Assembly (NCBI GenBank): GCA_937900425.1
Contig: CALCDT010000096.1
Location: 1-25,326 of the forward strand
DNA length: 25,326 nt
Direction: 5' to 3'
Source: an uncultured Alphaproteobacteria bacterium
GTDB taxonomy: Bacteria > Pseudomonadota > Alphaproteobacteria > Rhizobiales > Pleomorphomonadaceae
The translations under genes and the position numbers were made by a program. Shown in pieces: positions 23,330-25,326 of this stretch (positions are counted from its first letter, which is position 1; each line of letters begins with the position of its first letter). The notes under the pieces are model-generated. The model was given only the letters and a program-made list of their open reading frames with translations. It searched no databases and was not told the origin of the DNA.

Positions 23330-23505
23330 TTCCTTACCCTTTGTGAAGCGTGGCGAATGGGGCGCCTTGCGCCGGGCTTCCTTGTTGTGCCGGGGTCGTC
23401 GGCGGGCGGGGCGGGACGGGGGACGCGGTGCGTTCGCCGCGCGCAGCCGTCCGTCGCGTCCGGGGACGGCTCGGCCCGTCCGGATCGGAAGCTCCGGCGC
23501 CACAT

Positions 23506-23522
23506 TGGTATGCGTTATGCCA
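23506..23522 (-). promoter_or_regulatory. 17-bp operator upstream of oxlT
   Basis: TGGTATGCGTTATGCCA, perfect match to TGGYAT-N5-ATRCCA, 176 bases before the oxlT start. An AT-rich stretch just beyond it (minus strand, TTCATTATTTTCTTGCC) suits a promoter, but boxes are not clear. Confidence 0.6.
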
Positions 23523-24049
23523 GAGGGCAAGAAAATAATGAAGGGTAACTTATGATGAGATCGTCTTACTGATTGCGCGATTGCCGGGGCGACGGCGAAA
23601 GGCGAGGGCGGCGGAACCGGCACCGTAGCCGCCGCGAAACCGCCGTCATCCCCGCCCTGGCGAGACGCGGCGACCCGGATCACCGACGCTGCCGACAGGA
23701 AGGCGGCATGGCGACATGCGGGGAGGGGACGAGACCGCGGCGCGGTGATCGATCGAGGGGAACGCGGGCGCACCGGCCCGCCGTCTCAGCGGCTTTCCGC
23801 CGAGGCCGGGCCTTCACGCCGACCGCACGGGGAGCGAAGCGCCCGCGGCGATCTCCGCCGAACGGGAAAAAATCCTGTGCTCGGCGGCGGCGCGGTGCGG
23901 CGAGGCGCCGGTCTCGGGCCGCGGAACGTCAGAATTCTCAAGGACTAGTTCTCTCTCCCGGCAGCCGCGACACGCGGGCGGCGGCGGTGGTGGCAGGGGC
24001 AAGGCGCAGTTCGAAGCCCCTCGAAGCCGGCGAAATGTCGCACGCCGGA
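23523..24049. other. Divergent intergenic region between oxlT and gntR2
   Basis: About 530 bases between the two operators. It contains only Arg-rich open frames without ribosome-binding sites or homology. I see no RNA gene or mobile element in it. Confidence 0.5.
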
Positions 24050-24074
24050 TTGACTTCTGGTATTTGGCATGCCA
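24050..24074 (+). promoter_or_regulatory. gntR2 promoter element with perfect 17-bp operator
   Basis: TTGACT (24050-24055) as -35, then the operator TGGTATTTGGCATGCCA (24058-24074), 49 bases before the gntR2 start. The -10 is not clear, but the operator fills the spacer, so a bound regulator would block RNA polymerase. Confidence 0.62.
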
Positions 24075-24123
24075 ACGATTGTTGGAGTGAATAAAAGCTA
24101 CGAAACGACGGGGACGGAACAGG

Positions 24124-24855
24124 ATGTGGTCGGAGGCGTCGGCGAAAGCACTGCCCGCGGCCGACGATCCGTCGGTGGATGCCCAGGCCGAGGCCGGGGG
24201 CGAGACCAGCAAGCGGCGCATCTACACCGCCCTCAAGCAGGCCATCGTCGAGATGGACATCTACGGTACGGATAAACCGATTGAACTCGGTGAGCGCCGT
24301 ATCTCGAAGGAGTACGGGGTCAGCCGCACGCCGGTGCGCGAGGCGATCGCCATGCTCGAGTACGAAGGATTCGTACGGACTATACCGCGGCGCGGCGTGG
24401 TCGTCGTGCGCAAGACCCGGGCCCAGATCATCGAGATCATCGAGGCCTGGGCTGCGCTCGAGGCGATCGCCGCGCGGCTGGTGGCGGCGAAGGCGTCCGA
24501 CGCCGACGTCGCCGCCCTCCGGCGCATATTCGACGGCTTCGAGGCGGAGGGCTCCGCCGCCGGCAGGCTCGACGAATATTCGCAGGCCAACATCGAATTC
24601 CATCAGGCGATCATTCGTCTCAGCGGGTCGAAGACGCTGGTCGAGCTGACGGAAGACCTGCTCCTGCACGTCAGGGGGCTCCGCCGGATCGCGATCGGAC
24701 AGGCGGAGCGTCGAAAGCGCTCGATCGATGACCACTACGCCATCATCGACGCCATCGAACGCAGGGATCCCGATCGCGCCGAGGACCTGTCCCGCCAGCA
24801 CACGCTCGGGCTGGCGACCTATGTGGAGACGTACGGCAATCAGGTTTTCGACTGA
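24124..24855 (+). CDS. GntR-family regulator with FCD domain (regulator 2)
   Basis: 243 residues. Winged helix at about 28-98 (KRRIYTALKQAIVEMDIYG, ISKEYGVSRTPVREAIAMLE, FVRTIPRRGVVVVRK) and FCD domain at about 102-235, with the His/Asn pattern NIEFHQAI, DDHYAIIDAIERRD and SRQHTLGLA expected to hold a metal and an acid ligand. Roughly 55-60% identical by eye to regulator 1 at 15754, with the recognition helix almost unchanged (VSRTPVREAIAML versus ISRTPVREAIAML), so both should read the same DNA half-site. It is followed by oxc after 239 bases on the same strand and divergent from oxlT. A perfect operator lies in its promoter. Most likely the local oxalate regulator, repressing without inducer, and autoregulated (inference). 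Confidence 0.93.
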   Translation: MWSEASAKALPAADDPSVDAQAEAGGETSKRRIYTALKQAIVEMDIYGTDKPIELGERRISKEYGVSRTPVREAIAMLEYEGFVRTIPRRGVVVVRKTRAQIIEIIEAWAALEAIAARLVAAKASDADVAALRRIFDGFEAEGSAAGRLDEYSQANIEFHQAIIRLSGSKTLVELTEDLLLHVRGLRRIAIGQAERRKRSIDDHYAIIDAIERRDPDRAEDLSRQHTLGLATYVETYGNQVFD

Positions 24856-25094
24856 AGCCGGGCGTCGGCGCGGGTGCCGGTGTCGAGAGGATGGGGGAAA
24901 GGGTTCGTCTCGCGTGTCGAGGCGCTTCGGGTGGATCGGCGGGACGGGCCTTCGGGGCCGCCCGCGATCCCGGGATGCCGGAGCGGCGGGCGGGCCGAAC
25001 GCAGAATGACCGGCGGCCCCGGCGGACGTTTCGTCCGGGCGGGGCGCGAACCAGAAACCAAACGTCAAGCGAAAGATCTCCGGGAGAAACGCAC

Positions 25095-25326
25095 ATGTCC
25101 GCAGTCGCCCACAGCATCGATACCGCGCCCGTCGCCGAGGAGCGCGAGCTCACCGACGGCTTCCATCTCGTCATCGACGCCCTGAAGCTCAACGGCATCG
25201 AGACCATCTACAACGTGCCCGGTATTCCGATCACCGACCTCGGCCGCATGTGCCAGGAAGAGGGCATCCGCGTCATCTCCTTCCGCCACGAGCAGAACGC
25301 CGGCAACGCCGCCGCGATCGCCGGCT
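25095..25326 (+). CDS. oxc: Oxalyl-CoA decarboxylase, 3' part outside the window
   Basis: The first 77 residues of a thiamine-diphosphate enzyme; the frame is still open at the window end. The text ELTDGFHLVIDALKLNGIET, then VPGIPITDLGRM and FRHEQNAGNAAAIAG, is diagnostic for Oxc. E66 in FRHEQ is the expected glutamate that activates the ThDP ring. Oxc converts oxalyl-CoA to formyl-CoA and CO2 and works with Frc in a CoA cycle. The start at 25095 has GGGAG eight bases upstream. The 239-base gap after gntR2 has no 17-bp operator and no clear terminator, so oxc is probably read from the gntR2 promoter or its own unrecognised one. The first ~17 residues are a variable extension. Confidence 0.95.
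   Translation, partial: MSAVAHSIDTAPVAEERELTDGFHLVIDALKLNGIETIYNVPGIPITDLGRMCQEEGIRVISFRHEQNAGNAAAIAG

Noticed and set aside
21878..23548. Long plus-strand open frame opposite oxlT
   Set aside because: Antisense of a clear 12-helix MFS protein; composition is that of a shadow frame.
23573..24094. Arg-rich plus-strand open frame between oxlT and gntR2
   Set aside because: Composition and lack of a start signal argue against a gene; it overlaps the gntR2 operator.
1..25326. CRISPR arrays, tRNA or rRNA genes, insertion sequences, prophage genes
   Set aside because: I found no regular repeat-spacer pattern, no tRNA-like cloverleaf, no transposase or integrase, and no terminal inverted repeats. 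The only long repeat is the duplicated terC leader.

Overview
The window is high-GC DNA, densely coded, with almost all intergenic space carrying recognisable signals. A three-gene proton-translocating transhydrogenase (split alpha subunit), GntR/FCD regulators, a tripartite tricarboxylate transporter (TTT) and a divergent PEP-carboxylase-family protein point to an alphaproteobacterium, most likely of the Hyphomicrobiales (Rhizobiales). I cannot name a genus. The central theme is oxalate catabolism: formyl-CoA:oxalate CoA-transferase (frc), an OxlT-type oxalate/formate antiporter and the start of oxalyl-CoA decarboxylase (oxc) all lie in the right third.

Layout, left to right. 1-1824 (+): end of the transhydrogenase operon (pntA2, pntB). 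1959-2741 (+): FAH-family hydrolase/isomerase closed by a strong terminator. 2910-3476 (-): secreted Cache-type protein. 3477-4298: an unusually long divergent control region packed with palindromes. 4299-7825 (+): TTT transporter tctC-tctB-tctA. 8158-8757 (+): WrbA quinone oxidoreductase. 9087-9815 (+): Crp/Fnr regulator. 9841-11925 (-): glycogen debranching enzyme GlgX. 12282-14101 (-): two TerC-family membrane proteins, each with its own terminator, promoter and a copy of the same structured RNA leader. 14500-15504 (-): zinc-less quinone oxidoreductase. 15754-16488 (-): GntR/FCD regulator 1. 16727-19585 (-): divergent PEP carboxylase homologue. 19918-21168 (-): frc. 21348-21782 (-): small PAS protein. 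22040-23329 (-): oxlT. 24124-24855 (+): GntR/FCD regulator 2. 25095-end (+): oxc, cut by the window edge.

The most informative signal is not a gene. A 17-bp inverted repeat, TGGYAT-N5-ATRCCA, occurs seven times (five perfect, two with one mismatch), always between genes. It lies next to or over the promoters of the Cache gene, tctC, terC2, gntR1, the PAS-frc unit, oxlT and the gntR2-oxc unit. Several 10-bp palindromes built from the same half-sites (TGGYATRCCA) crowd the control region before tctC. Two paralogous FCD-type GntR proteins lie inside the regulon and each has the site in its own promoter region. I infer a shared oxalate-responsive regulon that ties together oxalate exchange and activation, a TTT uptake system of unknown substrate, a periplasmic Cache protein, a PAS protein and one TerC metal-related membrane protein.

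How it may work (inference): oxalate enters through OxlT and perhaps through the TTT system, Frc makes oxalyl-CoA, and Oxc decarboxylates it to formyl-CoA, which Frc recycles to formate. NADPH from transhydrogenase and C3/C4 metabolism around the PEPC-like protein and the FAH protein could support assimilation, but the latter proteins lack direct evidence for that role.
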